Notes: generated by a model not told the origin, from the letters alone. A stretch of 64,000 nt of DNA from Flaccisagitta enflata (GCA_965153355.1 OZ231128.1:30690001-30754000); one strand, 5' to 3'; shown: positions 12,085-22,925, counted from the first letter of the stretch. Translations and numbers: made by a program.

Positions 12085-12305
12085 ATTTTTAGTCGCGTGC
12101 TACGCGACACTACACCCCGCTTTGTCCGTCGGTCGGTCGGTCGGTCGGTCGGTTGGTTGGTCGGTCGGTCGGTCCCCATTTTACTTTTTTATGTTTTTGC
12201 GGTCTTTGGCCTCACTGCACTTGCCCAAGTGCTTTAGTAACTCAAATACTGCCCCTGCCCACCCGCACGCGACTAAGGTAGCCGTGTATCCGGCCTTGTT
12301 TTCAT
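12085..12305 (-). mobile_element. Hairpin/tetranucleotide element, AACAAGGCC-type
   Basis: TTTTTAGTCGCGTGCTACGC hairpin start, CCCGCTTTGTCCGT, (CGGT)n, then GCACGCGACTAAGGTAGCCG and TATCCGGCCTTGTT. Confidence 0.8.
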
Positions 12306-12754
12306 AACTGCCCTCGGTCTGGACACTGGACGTCCCGCAGCTGCAAGGATGTATTTGTGTGTTATGGAAACACCCAAGGACATACGGACAGACAGACCGA
12401 CTAACCGACCGACTAACCGACCAACTAATTTAGTGGTAATTCTTTCTTCGCCATATACCTTACGGGTGTGAATAATTCGGTTCGGTTATCATTTTATCAT
12501 CATCTGATTTGGAAGTTGATCAAGGTGCCGACCAAGTTTCAAGGCTGGGGTTCATCTATCTCCTTACTAGTATCTCCTTTTAAGAATTCTAAACACATCT
12601 ATCTTCAGAAACTATCATTTACTTCTCAGCCGTTTCCTCTTATCAATGACAGTTAGCAAATAAAAGCAAATAAAGGAAATTGATAAGATCGTTCTTATTC
12701 ATCCCAGACATCGCGGCGGAGAATCAACCAGCAGATTTCAAGCGAAAGAAAAAA

Positions 12755-12894
12755 CAAGGCCGGATACACGGCAATCCAGTCGCGGTTGGTTGGGCAGGTG
12801 CGGTAATGCGAAAACCGCCCGCAATTTAATGTTACGGACCGACGGACGGACCGACACGGCAAGGTATTGAGTCGCGTGTCCGCGACTAAAAAAG
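12755..12894 (+). mobile_element. Hairpin/tetranucleotide element, AACAAGGCC-type, short copy
   Basis: AACAAGGCCGGATACACGGC to GAGTCGCGTGTCCGCGACTA and AAAAA, with most of the middle deleted and a short (GGAC)n. Confidence 0.75.
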
Positions 12895-13515
12895 AGATAA
12901 GAAACAGCACTCAGCAGAGAATAAAGAAACTCCAGAACCTTCTTCTTCAACAAGTTTCGAGGACGAGCTACAAACCGAGTTCATATTCATTCAATTAGAA
13001 TTAATCAAATTAAAGTTATAAATGACGAACAAATCTTTGCCGTTGCATCCTGGACGGGATATGAAAGGATAGTCATGTGGACATTAATTGGGAATATAAA
13101 ATCAAATCAACCTTACGTTTTTGGCGATGGAGTTCGGTAATAAGAGAATAGAAATGGTAATTGCAAAAATGAGAGTTCCTGTGGGTAGAGTGAGCGCAAG
13201 AAATACAACAAATCAGATGAATTTTTCTCTGCTTTTTTTTTTGGTAATGCCCTTTGAAATTTCATAAATCAACTTCACTTTTATCTTTTTTCTTTAGAAA
13301 GAGAACCCGGCAAATATTACTTCATCTCCCACATCTTCATCCTACTCTTCCTCATCCTCAATACTCCTCTTCGTCCTCTTCCCTCTCTCATCTGCTCTTC
13401 CAATCCTCAGCGCTCTTTTCCTCCTCTTCCCCCTTTCATCTTCTTCTCTTCAGCGGTTCTCTCTTCAGCGCTCCATTTCCTCATCCTTGGGAGCATTTCC
13501 GGTCCAGTATCCCGG

Positions 13516-13738
13516 TTAGAGATGCGCTCTTTTCTTGACTTTGAAGACTTGCACGAGTCCGTCGTCTCCGGCCGCGTAGCCGGCGTTGATGTGGCTGAAG
13601 ACGAGTTCCACTCGGTTCTCGTCGACGAGGCGTTGGACCAAAGCGTCGAAGTGGTTCTTGTAAAAGGCGCAGTCTCGACGATCGGCTTCGCGCATCACGT
13701 TGATGATGAAGCCGCCAACTTTTTTACAACTTGACCAT
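13516..13738 (-). CDS. Orphan terminal exon, unknown protein
   Basis: A 74-codon open stretch ends in TAA, preceded by a pyrimidine-rich CTTTTGGGAG acceptor at 13739-13740 (phase 2 entry). It uses GC-rich synonymous codons (GTC, CTC, GCC, GAC) quite unlike the surrounding AT-rich DNA, which is the main evidence for coding. The product contains WSSCKKVGGFIINVM, then a charged segment and SHINAGYAAGDDGLVQVFKV. I do not recognise the family. It lies between noggin and the kringle exons on the same strand. Its phase would also fit the noggin internal exon as an alternative ending, but nothing else supports that. Confidence 0.45.
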
Positions 13739-13827
13739 CTCCCAAAAGGCGGCCGGAAGTAAATGAGCATCGGCAAAACCACCAGCGCAAGTTAAGGCGT
13801 CGTATTGAGCGACTAAAATGCGAAAAC

Positions 13828-13924
13828 AATGAATGAATGAATGAATGAATGAATGAATGAATGAATGAATGAATGAATGAATGAATGAATGAATGAATGA
13901 ATGAATGAATGAATGAATGAATGA
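13828..13924. repeat. GAAT tetranucleotide microsatellite
   Basis: About 24 copies of GAAT, 90 bp upstream of the orphan exon on its strand. Confidence 0.97.
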
Positions 13925-14341
13925 AAAAGCATAGGACTAATGACGTTAATGATGCTTCAGCGCCGGTTTTGAGCTATATGAATCTTTCGGGGCAACTTTG
14001 ATTGTGCAGATATATCTTTAACTGAAGAGATGAATATTTCCGAGGTAATTTTTGAATAAATCTATGATTCTTTTTGTCCGTACCTCCAACGCAAGCGGTC
14101 AGGTCATCACAGCCGATAGTAGGACGAAAATGTAAAAAATGGTCATAAATGGCATATTATCTATGGATCGGCTCGTAAATACATGGACATAATCAAAAAA
14201 ACTTCATATTTGGCCTTTTTTTTAAATTTCAGAAAAAAACAATCACTATAACCAACAAGCACTTTGCGGTCATTTCCAGGCACTTTTTTCTTGATGATAA
14301 AATAAGTGAAATATGATGTTGAAACGGCTAATACTACTAAT

Positions 14342-14690
14342 TTTCAGACTGGGCTGTGTGACACACATTTGGAGAAAACTGGACTGTGTGACACACATTT
14401 GGAGAAAACTGGACTGTGTGACACACATTTGGAGAAAACTGGGTTATGTGACACACAATGGAGAAAACTGGGCCGTGTGACACACATTCGGAGAAAACTG
14501 GACCGTGTGACACACATTCGGAGAAAACTGGATCGTGTGACACACATTCGGAGAAAACTGGGTTGTGTGACACACATGCAGAGAAAACTGGGTTGCGTGA
14601 CACACGGACGGACGGACGGACGAACGGACGGACGGAGAAACTCTGAATATCTAGTGTTCCACTATCGTGGAACACAAAAGGTATATCCTC
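14342..14690. repeat. Small sister copy of the 29-30-bp minisatellite/hairpin element
   Basis: Nine units of GTGTGACACACATTTGGAGA + AAACTGGACT type, then (GGAC)n, GGAGAAACTC and hairpin GTGTTCCACTATCGTGGAAC. This is the inverse orientation of the array at 47805-50040. It ends 48 bases below the noggin stop codon. Confidence 0.85.
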
Positions 14691-14737
14691 AAAAACACCC
14701 CCCTCCTCTCATTACCCTCTCCACCCGCACACCATCT

Positions 14738-15044
14738 CTAGCACCCACACGAACATTTCGTAATGATGGGATATTGAATGGTGATCCATCTGCAGTTGGC
14801 TTGCAGTTGCTCTTTGGTTTGTTGCTGCAGATGTTGCTGCATGGCTGGTTCTGCTCTGCCCCAACGTCTCGTGCCGCAGTAGAATCGCAGCAACGTCAGA
14901 TGACTTTGTTCCGCCGGTTTGCAGGTCATTCCCGCCGGGAAGCTGCATGACTTTTCTTGGCTACAGAAACCTTCGCGAACGTAACGAGGCCAAAAACGGG
15001 AGCCCATGTCTTTCCAAGAGTATAAGACGGGGCAAGAAGTGTAT
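14738..15044 (-). CDS. nog: Noggin orthologue, C-terminal cystine-knot exon
   Basis: Noggin is a secreted dimeric antagonist that sequesters BMPs and patterns the dorsoventral axis. The exon (acceptor CCACAG at 15045-15046) encodes 101 residues to TAG. Diagnostic blocks are [41 protein letters not shown], and [17 protein letters not shown] at the very end. Nine Cys occur in the same order as in vertebrate noggin. Between the fifth and sixth Cys there are 27 residues instead of 7. The extra stretch is Gln-rich ([13 protein letters not shown]). Identification is near certain from the GSRFWPRYV and IQYPII motifs. The exon faces away from the receptor gene. Confidence 0.95.
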
Positions 15045-15121
15045 CTGTGGAAAAGAAGGAAAATGGGGATTTAGTTAAAATGATCTGCATTAAGGACGCA
15101 ACTTAATTACCAAATTAATCT

Positions 15122-15199
15122 ACAACGACAACAACAACAACAACAACGACAACGACAACGACAATGACAACAACCACAACCACAACCACAACCACAACC

Positions 15200-15260
<61 letters not shown>

Positions 15261-15270
15261 CGACAACAAC
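15122..15270. repeat. AAC trinucleotide array beside the noggin internal exon donor
   Basis: (AAC)n with GAC and CAC variants. It ends eight bases from the exon's donor, inside the 233-bp intron. Confidence 0.95.
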
Positions 15271-15277
15271 TTCTTAC

Positions 15278-15394
15278 TCGAAAAGGAGATTAGAAAGGCG
15301 TTTCTTGATCTTTTGTCCGACTTTTAAGGCTAAAAGTTTTTGATCTTCCTCCAAAAGTCGATTGACGTCGCTTTCGAAAGAACTCGATTCCCAT
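15278..15394 (-). CDS. nog: Noggin orthologue, internal exon
   Basis: This 117-bp exon follows a TTATTTTCTAG acceptor and ends at a TTCGA|GTAAGA donor, phase 2 at both ends. It encodes a charged helix (SDVNRLLEEDQKLLALK, then KIKKRLSNLLFE), equivalent to the basic KKLRRKL segment that precedes the cystine-knot domain in noggins. Splicing to 14738-15044 gives GA+A = Glu and continues directly into SCPVLYSW. The first exon, with signal peptide and the BMP-binding clip, was not found between here and the receptor gene at 17344. Confidence 0.8.
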
Positions 15395-15604
15395 CTAGAA
15401 AATAAATGAACAATAAGAGAAAAACAGTCGACAATTATGATAATCGCATGTGCAAAGTGCATGTACCTTGCATTATGATAATCCAAATTTCACACCTGAG
15501 CGATTTGATTAATCAATGACTTGGTAGTAAAACGTGTATTTTATCCAATGACAAATGAGGAATGACATCAACGACAGATAATTACATCGTGCATCCCCTT
15601 GGTA

Positions 15605-15870
15605 TATTTTACACAGACACTAACAAATAGGTTAAATACACATTCCGATTTTTTCACAGACATTAACAAATAGGTTAAATACACATTCTGATTTTTTCAC
15701 ACACATTAACAAATAGGTTAAATACACATTCCGATTTTTTCACACACATTAACAAATAGGTTAAATACACATTCCGTTTTTTTCACAAACATTAACAAAT
15801 AGGTTAAATACACTATCCGATTTTTTCACACACATTAACAAATAGGTTGAATACACATTCCGATTCTTTC
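15605..15870 (+). repeat. 42-bp tandem repeat upstream of noggin
   Basis: About six copies of a unit containing CATTAACAAATAGGTTAAAT and ACACATTCCGATTTTTT. It lies between the noggin internal exon and any missing first exon. Confidence 0.9.
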
Positions 15871-16196
15871 CCCACAACATCTTTAATTGTCTTCTTATTG
15901 ACATTCTGACATTCTTACTGATGCATGATGGATGATGCTGATTACGGATGAAAATGATTAAAGGTGATGATAAAGAAACATCAGACAAAAATTTGGCATA
16001 TTTTGAGTCGTATACTCGTATGTTATATAACTTAGCATATTTTTAATTTGATGCATGCGAAACGACATTTGTTCTCATTAAGAGAGGAAGAGAAAAAATA
16101 AGAGTAGATAGCTTCTTCAGTTAGTTGGGCAGGGGTAGTAAATTGAAAAGTCTTACATTGTCAGCGATACTCGATTCCCCTAGATTGATAAATCAT

Positions 16197-16581
16197 CGTC
16201 ATCACCAGTGTCATCATCATCATCAAATCACCATCATCATCAACATCATCACCATCATCATCATCATCATCATCCTTGCCATCCTCATTATCATCATTAT
16301 TATCATCATTATCATCATCATCATCATCACTTTTATGATCATCATCATCATCATCATCATCACTTTTATGATCATCATAATCATTTTCATCATCATAGTC
16401 AGCAGCAGCAGCATCGTCATCATCATCATCATCGCCATCATCACAATCATCATCATCATCATCATCATCATCAACATCATCATGATCCTCATTTTAATGA
16501 GCATCATAATAATTTTTTTCATCATCATCATCGTCATCATCATCATCATCATCATCATCCTCATCATCATCATCATCATCA

Positions 16582-16617
<36 letters not shown>

Positions 16618-16620
16618 TCG

Positions 16621-16660
<40 letters not shown>

Positions 16661-16661
16661 T
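16197..16661. repeat. CAT trinucleotide array
   Basis: About 460 bp of (CAT)n with a (CGT)n block near 16582-16615. Reads as poly-His, poly-Ile/Ser or poly-Asp in different frames; not coding. Confidence 0.95.
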
Positions 16662-17343
16662 TATGACAGTTCCTATCTTCGTCACGTCATCGTCATCATG
16701 ATCATCGCTCGACAATGTTACACCTTCCCCCAGCAAGTCCTCGTTCTTTAATTTTCTCCCCCTCTCTTCCTCCTCCTCCTCCTCCTCTTCCGCCCGCAAT
16801 ATCACGTCCACCACAACCAATGATCGAGCATAATCGCAACAAACATGAGAATAGTTTGGCTCAGCGGGTTGCCTCGATTGAAATTTCGGCTCATCTTCCG
16901 TCGTCAGGGGCCAAAAAAAAAATATAAAAAAAAAGATATTGAACGATGAAACTTTGAAAGAGAAAGTGAAAAAAAAAATGAAAACAGCCATTTTGTTTTT
17001 TGAGTCGCTACTCGCCAACATGCGACTATACATTCAGCGTAGTTAGTTTTTTTTTTTTTTTTTTTTTTGCCCGTCCGTCACTCAGTATTTTTTCCTTCTT
17101 AATTGTTTGAGTGTTTTTATTTATTTTTCTATGAGGGGGGAGGCAAAAGTAACCCTGCTTGACAACATGCAAAAGGCGACTTATTGTTTTTTTTATTCAC
17201 ACTCTGTCGTTCGGTTGGAACAGGTATATTTTTTTACAAATTTGGTACGGTTTGACATCGATCATTTCTTCAGAGAATTTGAAGATGACGTGAAAGCTTC
17301 TTCAAGGCATAAGACTTCATCGAAGCCAAATAGGAACGCGAAG

Positions 17344-17458
17344 ATGGTCTCTTGTGGGCGTTGTCATGTGCCCTGCATCTTGCTGCTGTTGTTGGCGGCA
17401 TTCGCATTTACAACCACAAATGGCAACCAAATGAAGGAACTCTACGACTCAATTTTAG
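17344..17458 (+). CDS. Nicotinic receptor alpha-type subunit, exon 1 (signal peptide)
   Basis: The start ATG is chosen because it opens a classic signal peptide: CHVPCILLLLLAAFAFTTT follows a short polar start, then a likely cleavage near NG. The exon ends TTTTAG|GTGATG in phase 1 and joins 18115 to give Gly. After cleavage comes the N-terminal helix NQMKELYDSIL, normal for Cys-loop subunits. The frame is open upstream to 17107, but that extension looks like leader sequence. The whole 11-exon model sums to 1,458 bp (485 aa plus stop) with every phase consistent. Confidence 0.85.
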
Positions 17459-17534
17459 GTGATGATAAATTTGAGATGTGAATTTATCACAAGCGCCGCT
17501 GATCAACAGTGGTCTTGGACCCAAACACAATAAG

Positions 17535-17757
17535 TGACACGGTGTTACAATATCGTTGTGGACGAGGGGAGGGGAGGCAGAGGCATACACCACCCATCCA
17601 CATCCTCTCCCACATCTGACACAAAGACAATCACAGCGGAATTTTCAAGAATACGTTTCCGCACTTTTCAATCTGATCACCACGGACCCACGAACAGACC
17701 GATGGACGGACCGACGAACTTAGCCTCCTATAGAGTTGCGTGTTCGCATTTGAAAAA
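17535..17757 (+). mobile_element. Hairpin/tetranucleotide element, GGGGTCAC-type, in receptor intron 1
   Basis: GTGACACGGTGTTACAATAT, a CCCATCCACATCC block, CGCACTTTTCAATCTGATCA, GACC-like core, TAGAGTTGCGTGTTCGCATT and AAAAA. A shorter relative ends at about 18030. Confidence 0.65.
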
Positions 17758-18114
17758 TACATTATTGACATTTATTTGTCAGATGGTTGCTTCTATGGTT
17801 CATTAATTAGTTGGTAGATGATTGAAAAGTCCTTGATACAAGGCCAAGTAGGCCAACGATGAATAAATGAATTGATTATTTAATGTATGCTACTTTTACT
17901 GGGTTGGTACCATGCTTTCATACTTTCCCATTAAGGAATTTGTGGATGTTGAGGGTATTAAGGTTAGCGTGACAAACCAGCAGACCAATGGATGTAACCT
18001 CTTATAGAGATGCGAAGACGCATCTAAAAAAACAATTTAAGTTATTTAACCTCCGTCCTGTTAGGGTAACTTCCCTGGACTCTTGTCTTAACCTTTATCA
18101 ATTCTGCTTAACAG

Positions 18115-18224
18115 GCTACAAGTCGACTTACAATAAATTGTCTCGTCCCGTGTCAACGCCCAGCGAAAAATTATGGATTAATCTGGACATTAAACTTACT
18201 GGAATTGCAGATCTTGACGAAAAG
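18115..18224 (+). CDS. Nicotinic receptor subunit, exon 2
   Basis: A 110-bp exon between CTGCTTAACAG and GAAAAG|GTAAAC. It encodes YNKLSRPVSTPSEKLWINLD and ends ADLDEK, the family's beta-1 region (YNKLxRPV...DLDEK). It starts in phase 1 and ends in phase 0. Confidence 0.93.
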
Positions 18225-18511
18225 GTAAACAAAGAATGAAATGATTGATTGAGAAATTTTTCCAAAGAAATTCTCTCACATACAAGAAGAAAATCTTTGT
18301 AAACTGACAGACGTAACAAAGAAACAAGCAAACAATCGAACAATCGAGCAGATGGACAAATGGACAAACATGGAAAGAAATGAACGAACAAACAAACAAA
18401 CAAATGAAACAAACAAAAACAAACAAACAAACACATGAAACAAACAAAAATAAACAAACAAAGAAATGAAACCAAAAAAATGAGGAAAAAATAAGAGATT
18501 AAACGCACACA

Positions 18512-18755
18512 GCACCTTGATCTGGGGGCTGAGAAAAACCCGAGATGAATCTAGCGTGTTTTAATAGCTTAATTTACATGAAAAGCATACTTCTAGTTAA
18601 CCCAGTGAGATGAAATTTTAACTGAAGCTCTGCAAAACCATCGGCTTTCTTCATGTAAAATTTCATCCCACTGGGGCAACTAGAAGTATGCTTTTCATGT
18701 AATTTAAGCTATTGAGATTTATCTCGGGTTTTTCTCAGCCTCCAGATCAAGGTGC
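18512..18755. mobile_element. Foldback MITE in receptor intron 2
   Basis: GCACCTTGATCTGGGGGCTG at the left is inverted at the right end. Arms of about 105 bp are nearly perfectly complementary around a short loop. Confidence 0.8.
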
Positions 18756-18829
18756 ACAGTCCATAGATGAAGAATGCGATTAATATTTGCATGATTAAAT
18801 TTTTTAGGCTAAGTCTTTCTAATTGGCAG

Positions 18830-18962
18830 AATCAAGTTTTTACGACTTCGTTTTGGATTCATCAAGAATGGAACGACAGCTCGTTGAGCTGGAGACCGGA
18901 AGATTTTGGCGGCATTTCAAACATCAAAGTCCCGGCTGACATGGTTTGGAAGCCGGATATGG
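18830..18962 (+). CDS. Nicotinic receptor subunit, exon 3
   Basis: The acceptor is CTAATTGGCAG and the donor ATGG|GTAAGA. It encodes NQVFTTSFWIHQEWNDSSLS, WRPEDFGGI and VPADMVWKPDM: the conserved W-x-W-x-D-like strand and the WxPD motif that begins binding loop A. The exon leaves in phase 1. Confidence 0.94.
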
Positions 18963-19217
18963 GTAAGATGACGATAAAGCCAACTTGTCATGGGATTGGC
19001 ATTTGTATATATTTGTATCAAATACGAATACAAAGCATGAAAGTGAGATAAGAGATGCAGGATCAGTACAGCAAGGTTTGCTTAAAAGCCCAATAATTGA
19101 TAGAGAGATTAAAGCTGTGTTTGTTGTAATTTAAGAATCTTTTTCCCCCATCTGTCTCTGTCTCTTCTTTTCTCTCCCTGTCGGTGACTCTGTGTCTCTG
19201 TCTCTGTCTCTGTGTCT

Positions 19218-19220
<3 letters not shown>

Positions 19221-19279
<59 letters not shown>

Positions 19280-19321
19280 GCCGATGGTGACTACGAAATT
19301 GTCATCTTGACACATGTGCTG
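19221..19321 (+). CDS. Nicotinic receptor subunit, exon 4 (loop A, begins inside a TC microsatellite)
   Basis: The coding anchor is NADGDYEIVILTHVL before the donor CTG|GTAAGG. Upstream there is no AG until GTGTCTCAG at 19219-19220, on the far side of a 56-bp (TC)n tract. Using that acceptor, the first two bases complete Val (GTC), the tract reads as nine Ser-Leu pairs, and the frame arrives exactly at Asn-Ala-Asp-Gly. The family normally has VLYNN or VLYNS here, so the loop A Tyr is lost and about 16 residues are added. A non-AG acceptor or an assembly artefact is the alternative. The NADGDYE portion is certain; the 5' boundary is not. Confidence 0.7.
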
Positions 19322-19333
19322 GTAAGGAAGAGA

Positions 19334-19493
<160 letters not shown>

Positions 19494-19719
19494 GAGAGAA
19501 AGATGGGTAGAGACGGACAGATGGACAGAGAGACCGCGGATTAAACGGATTGAAAAGGCCAACTCGACGACGTTGAAGGCAGAAGGATCTCTAATACACA
19601 CTCTACTAATATCTACTCTCATGTCCACATGACCCGTAAACAGCCGTCACATCCGCATCACTGTTAAGGTTTCTTTTTTTCTTTTTTTTTTTTTTTTTTT
19701 GCATTTCCATTTGCCTCAG

Positions 19720-19857
19720 GTGCATTCAACCGGGTTGGTCGAGTGGGATGCGCCAACTGTGTACATTTCATCCTGCGATATTGCCATGGAGTATTTCCCT
19801 TTCGATGAACAAACCTGTAAATTCAAACTAGGATCCTGGACCTACGACGGAAACCAG
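19720..19857 (+). CDS. Nicotinic receptor subunit, exon 5 (Cys-loop, loop B)
   Basis: The acceptor GCCTCAG follows a long poly-T tract. The donor is AACCAG|GTACAG. Phase is 0 at both ends. It contains the signature Cys-loop [15 protein letters not shown] (13 residues between cysteines) and GSWTYDG, which carries the loop B Trp and Tyr of the acetylcholine site. Confidence 0.97.
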
Positions 19858-19996
19858 GTACAGTTGAACCCCGCTCTAACGGACCCGCCACAAACAGAAT
19901 CCCATCTATAACAGATGCAAAGTTGCGGTCTCTTCAAGTTAATTTCTTATATTTCCTTTGTTTGCAATAACAAAAGTCCGCCTATTACAAAACAAG

Positions 19997-20114
19997 GCCA
20001 AGTAGGCCAATAAGGTGCGACATGTGGATCGTCGAACGAATGCGTTACCCGACCGACAGACCAACCAACCAACGGACACAGCCAGTTATAGAGGTGCTTT
20101 GTCGCACCTAAAGA
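19997..20114 (+). mobile_element. Hairpin/tetranucleotide element, third subtype, in receptor intron 5
   Basis: AACAAGGCCAAGTAGGCCAA, GGTGCGACATGTGGATCGTC, GTAACGCATTCG-like block, (GACC)n, AGCCAGTTATAGAGGTGC, loop, GCACCTAAAGAAA. The hairpin stem is AGGTGC/GCACCT, different from the other subtypes. A sister copy lies at 46056-46180. Confidence 0.7.
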
Positions 20115-20578
20115 AATTATTGGTCACTTAAAATCCGTTAGAGCGGGGTTCAAAAGTATTTGGATTATTCTTTTCTTTTCTTTTTCTTAAGATGCGTCCT
20201 CGCAACTCTTGACTGAGAATTTATCCGTAGGTAGTTAGGTGTGTCCATTGTTAGATAGAACTGAGCTGTAAAGAGTTACCAGCTACATGAACTAACTGTT
20301 GGTAACACTTTCATTTCTCAACACAATCATGAAGTTTTTCTCTATATTTCTTCTCTCATCATTCATCTCTCATTTTGCCTAAAAGTTTTTAAAGATCATC
20401 TTCACATCTTCACACCTTAAGCAGACGCATCTATTGGACATGTATTGGCCATGTAATCAGTGGCCCATTTTTAGTCACGGAGACGCGAGTCGACACCTAT
20501 CTGTGTCGGTCAGTCCGTCCGTCGCTCGGTCTATCCGTCGCGTCGGTCCGTAATATTCCGGAATTGCAAGCGGTTTTT

Positions 20579-20808
20579 GGGCAGCGGCCCCGAAGGGGTC
20601 GATTACCCATGCTTTCACACAGGGGCCTCAAGACTGGGATTTTGGCCTCGAGGCTGGGATATGGGCCACAAGGCTGAGATATGGGCCTGGAGGCTTGGGA
20701 GAGGGGAAGTGCGGAGGAGGAGAAGAAGGAGGAGGAGGAGAAAACTCCCCATATGTGTGAAAGCATAGGTCATCAACCCCTTTGGGGCCGCTGCCCTGCT
20801 CCCAACCT
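20579..20808. mobile_element. Foldback element with GGGCAGCGGCCCC ends
   Basis: GGGCAGCGGCCCCGAAGGGG and CCCCTTTGGGGCCGCTGCCC are inverted, followed inward by an inverted ATGCTTTCACACA block. The middle is an ~18-bp minisatellite (ggcctcaagactgggatt), also seen at 9660-9960 and, with the same end motif, at 51060-51300. It is flanked by pieces of hairpin elements. Confidence 0.6.
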
Positions 20809-20829
20809 CAACTATAATCATGACCTACC

Positions 20830-20938
20830 TAAGCGGGGCACGGGTACCGCTGACCACCTAACGCTTTTGCGACTATTTTGCATTATTGCCCCTGCCCAAC
20901 TATCCGCGACTATGGTGCCGTGTATCCGGCCTTGTTTT
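20830..20938 (-). mobile_element. Hairpin element fragment, AACAAGGCC end
   Basis: GCCCCTGCCCAACTATCCGC followed by GTGTATCCGGCCTTGTTTTT. The matching hairpin end is probably TTTTTAGTCACGGAGACGCG at 20468, with the foldback element inserted between. Confidence 0.55.
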
Positions 20939-21031
20939 TCTTTTCTGAGATCTGGCTCTAAGAAGTATCTAGCAATGACTCGCATCATGTCAAAGTTTGA
21001 TCGGCAAAGATAAAAACTTGGAACAAAATCA

Positions 21032-21228
21032 GAACAAGGCTGGATACACGGCCACCCACGTCGCGTGCGGGTGGGCAGGGGCCATATTTGAGGTCACTGG
21101 AGCATTTACGCAGGAGCAGTATGGTCAAAGATGAAAAAACATAAAAGATTATACTGTGACCACTGATTAACCAACCGACCGACCGACGGACTAAGCGGGG
21201 TTTAGAGTCGCGTAGCACGCGCCTAAAT
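21032..21228 (+). mobile_element. Hairpin/tetranucleotide element, AACAAGGCC-type, in receptor intron 5
   Basis: AACAAGGCTGGATACACGGC, GGGTGGGCAGGGGCCATATT, TGAGGTCACTGGAGCATTT, TATACTGTGACC, (GACC)n, AAGCGGGGTTTAGAGTCGCG, CACGCGCCTAAA. Confidence 0.78.
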
Positions 21229-22679
21229 ATAGTTGAAACAGTTCGGGTCACGATAAAGTTAACAGCTATATTCAGAATCCATTTATGCCTGCTAATTTCT
21301 CTAATATCTCATAATGTTTGAGCTAAACAAAAACTTTGATCCGTCTTTTCCAAATATGCCTGAATATGCAACATCAGATACATCAATTTGGCCTCGGCAT
21401 AGTTTGAAAGTTACCCCTGTAATTTACTCCTTAGCACTCTTTGAAACAACTTACTTGTATGTTGGAATACAAAAATTTGCATACTATTTGAAAACATTAG
21501 TAAAAAACTTGATGCTTACTGAAAAGTCTGTTCCTAAACAAATGAAAATATAATTTTCTTCATTTCCAGCAAACAAATGGAGCTAAAACAGTGGGATTGG
21601 ACCCAAATGAAAGCTCTTTGAGAGAGCTTTCAATCGATCACTGATTTAAAAAGACAGAGGCGCCGATTCCGTCTAGCTGCAGCGTAGCATGAAAAATCCG
21701 GCAAAAGCTGCCGCACTTTTGTTAACTTTATAGGCTATGGACCATAACAACTCCTAAAAGTCTCTTTCCATTCCCCTAATCTGTCTACAAATAACAAACT
21801 GTTAACTTTTTAGGGGCGGTATTTGCAATCGCCTCTACATTTACCCGGCCTGATTCTAGAAATGGGGCTGAGATGTAAAAGGCTTCAAATGCACCCGGAC
21901 GGGGGCGGTGAATACGAGGTGAATTCCCACTTCCTTCGCAAGTTAATCGAGGGCCCAAGTATTGAACCAGGCTTTGAGTCTACAGACTTCATCTAAAGTA
22001 GTTGACTAGGCCCCGAGCCTGCCATTCCACGTCCATAGCACGTGGATGTTTTATGCCATTTCATCCTGCGACGGGAAATTTTTTTGAATTATTATCCCTT
22101 CTTACAAAACGAAACGGTGCTAAGTAGTCATAGCATGATTTTCAAATATATCCATTCATACTTCCTTATTTACGAGGTTTATACCATTTTTCTTCAGTCA
22201 CCAGAAAAGTGAATATTTGACGTGGAGATAGGTTCTAATTTGATTCACCGAGGTTTTTGGCGTGCATGATTAAAAAACTGCAATATGCAAATAAGGTTGT
22301 CATCCACCGAGACAAGAATTGAAGTAACGATTCGAGGTCGAGGAATCTGAAATTGCCTGCAAAAGTGTTGCCATAAGATTCTTTCTGTGTTCCTCTCTTC
22401 CTTCCTTCCCGGCCCTTGTTCCTCCATCATCCCCCCCCCCCTGACTGGCCGTAACTGCCGCACTTTTGTGATTTCCTGCCTCTTAGCATTGCTATCATGT
22501 TGCACAGAATCGGTACCTCTGTCAATAGGCTACTAGCCCTAAAAGCATATGAAAGTTGTTTACAAGAGTGTTAACTTTACCGTAATACGCACTGTACTTA
22601 CGAATAAATGATGTCATTCAATTGTTCGTTAGGTAATGAAATTTGATGATGCGACTGTAAAAAAAAATGTTATTTGCAG

Positions 22680-22867
22680 GTGGATTACAATCACGTTCGG
22701 TTCGTTCAAGGGGACATGCTTCCGGACTTGGTGGTGCAGAATGCCATCGATTTGTCAGAGTATTCCTCCTCGGGAAGTTGGGATCTGATGAACACGACAG
22801 CCATCAAAACCTACTTTTATTATCCTTGCTGCGCAGAACCATATCCGGACATCACTTATTATGTCAC
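22680..22867 (+). CDS. Nicotinic receptor subunit, exon 6 (loop C with vicinal cysteines)
   Basis: The acceptor TATTTGCAG and donor GTCAC|GTGAGA fit; the exon leaves in phase 2. It encodes DLSEYSSSGSWDLM and TYFYYPCCAEPYPDITY. The adjacent Cys pair with flanking Tyr residues is the hallmark of alpha-type, ligand-binding subunits. A (GA)n microsatellite starts four bases past the donor. The intron before this exon is 2.8 kb. Confidence 0.97.
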
Positions 22868-22872
22868 GTGAG

Positions 22873-22925
<53 letters not shown>

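Noticed and set aside
16125-17033. Poly-His, poly-Ile and poly-Asp frames, including a 179-codon one that might be the missing noggin first exon
   Set aside because: They come from the (CAT)n array; the non-repeat part shows no signal peptide cleavage context or noggin clip motif.
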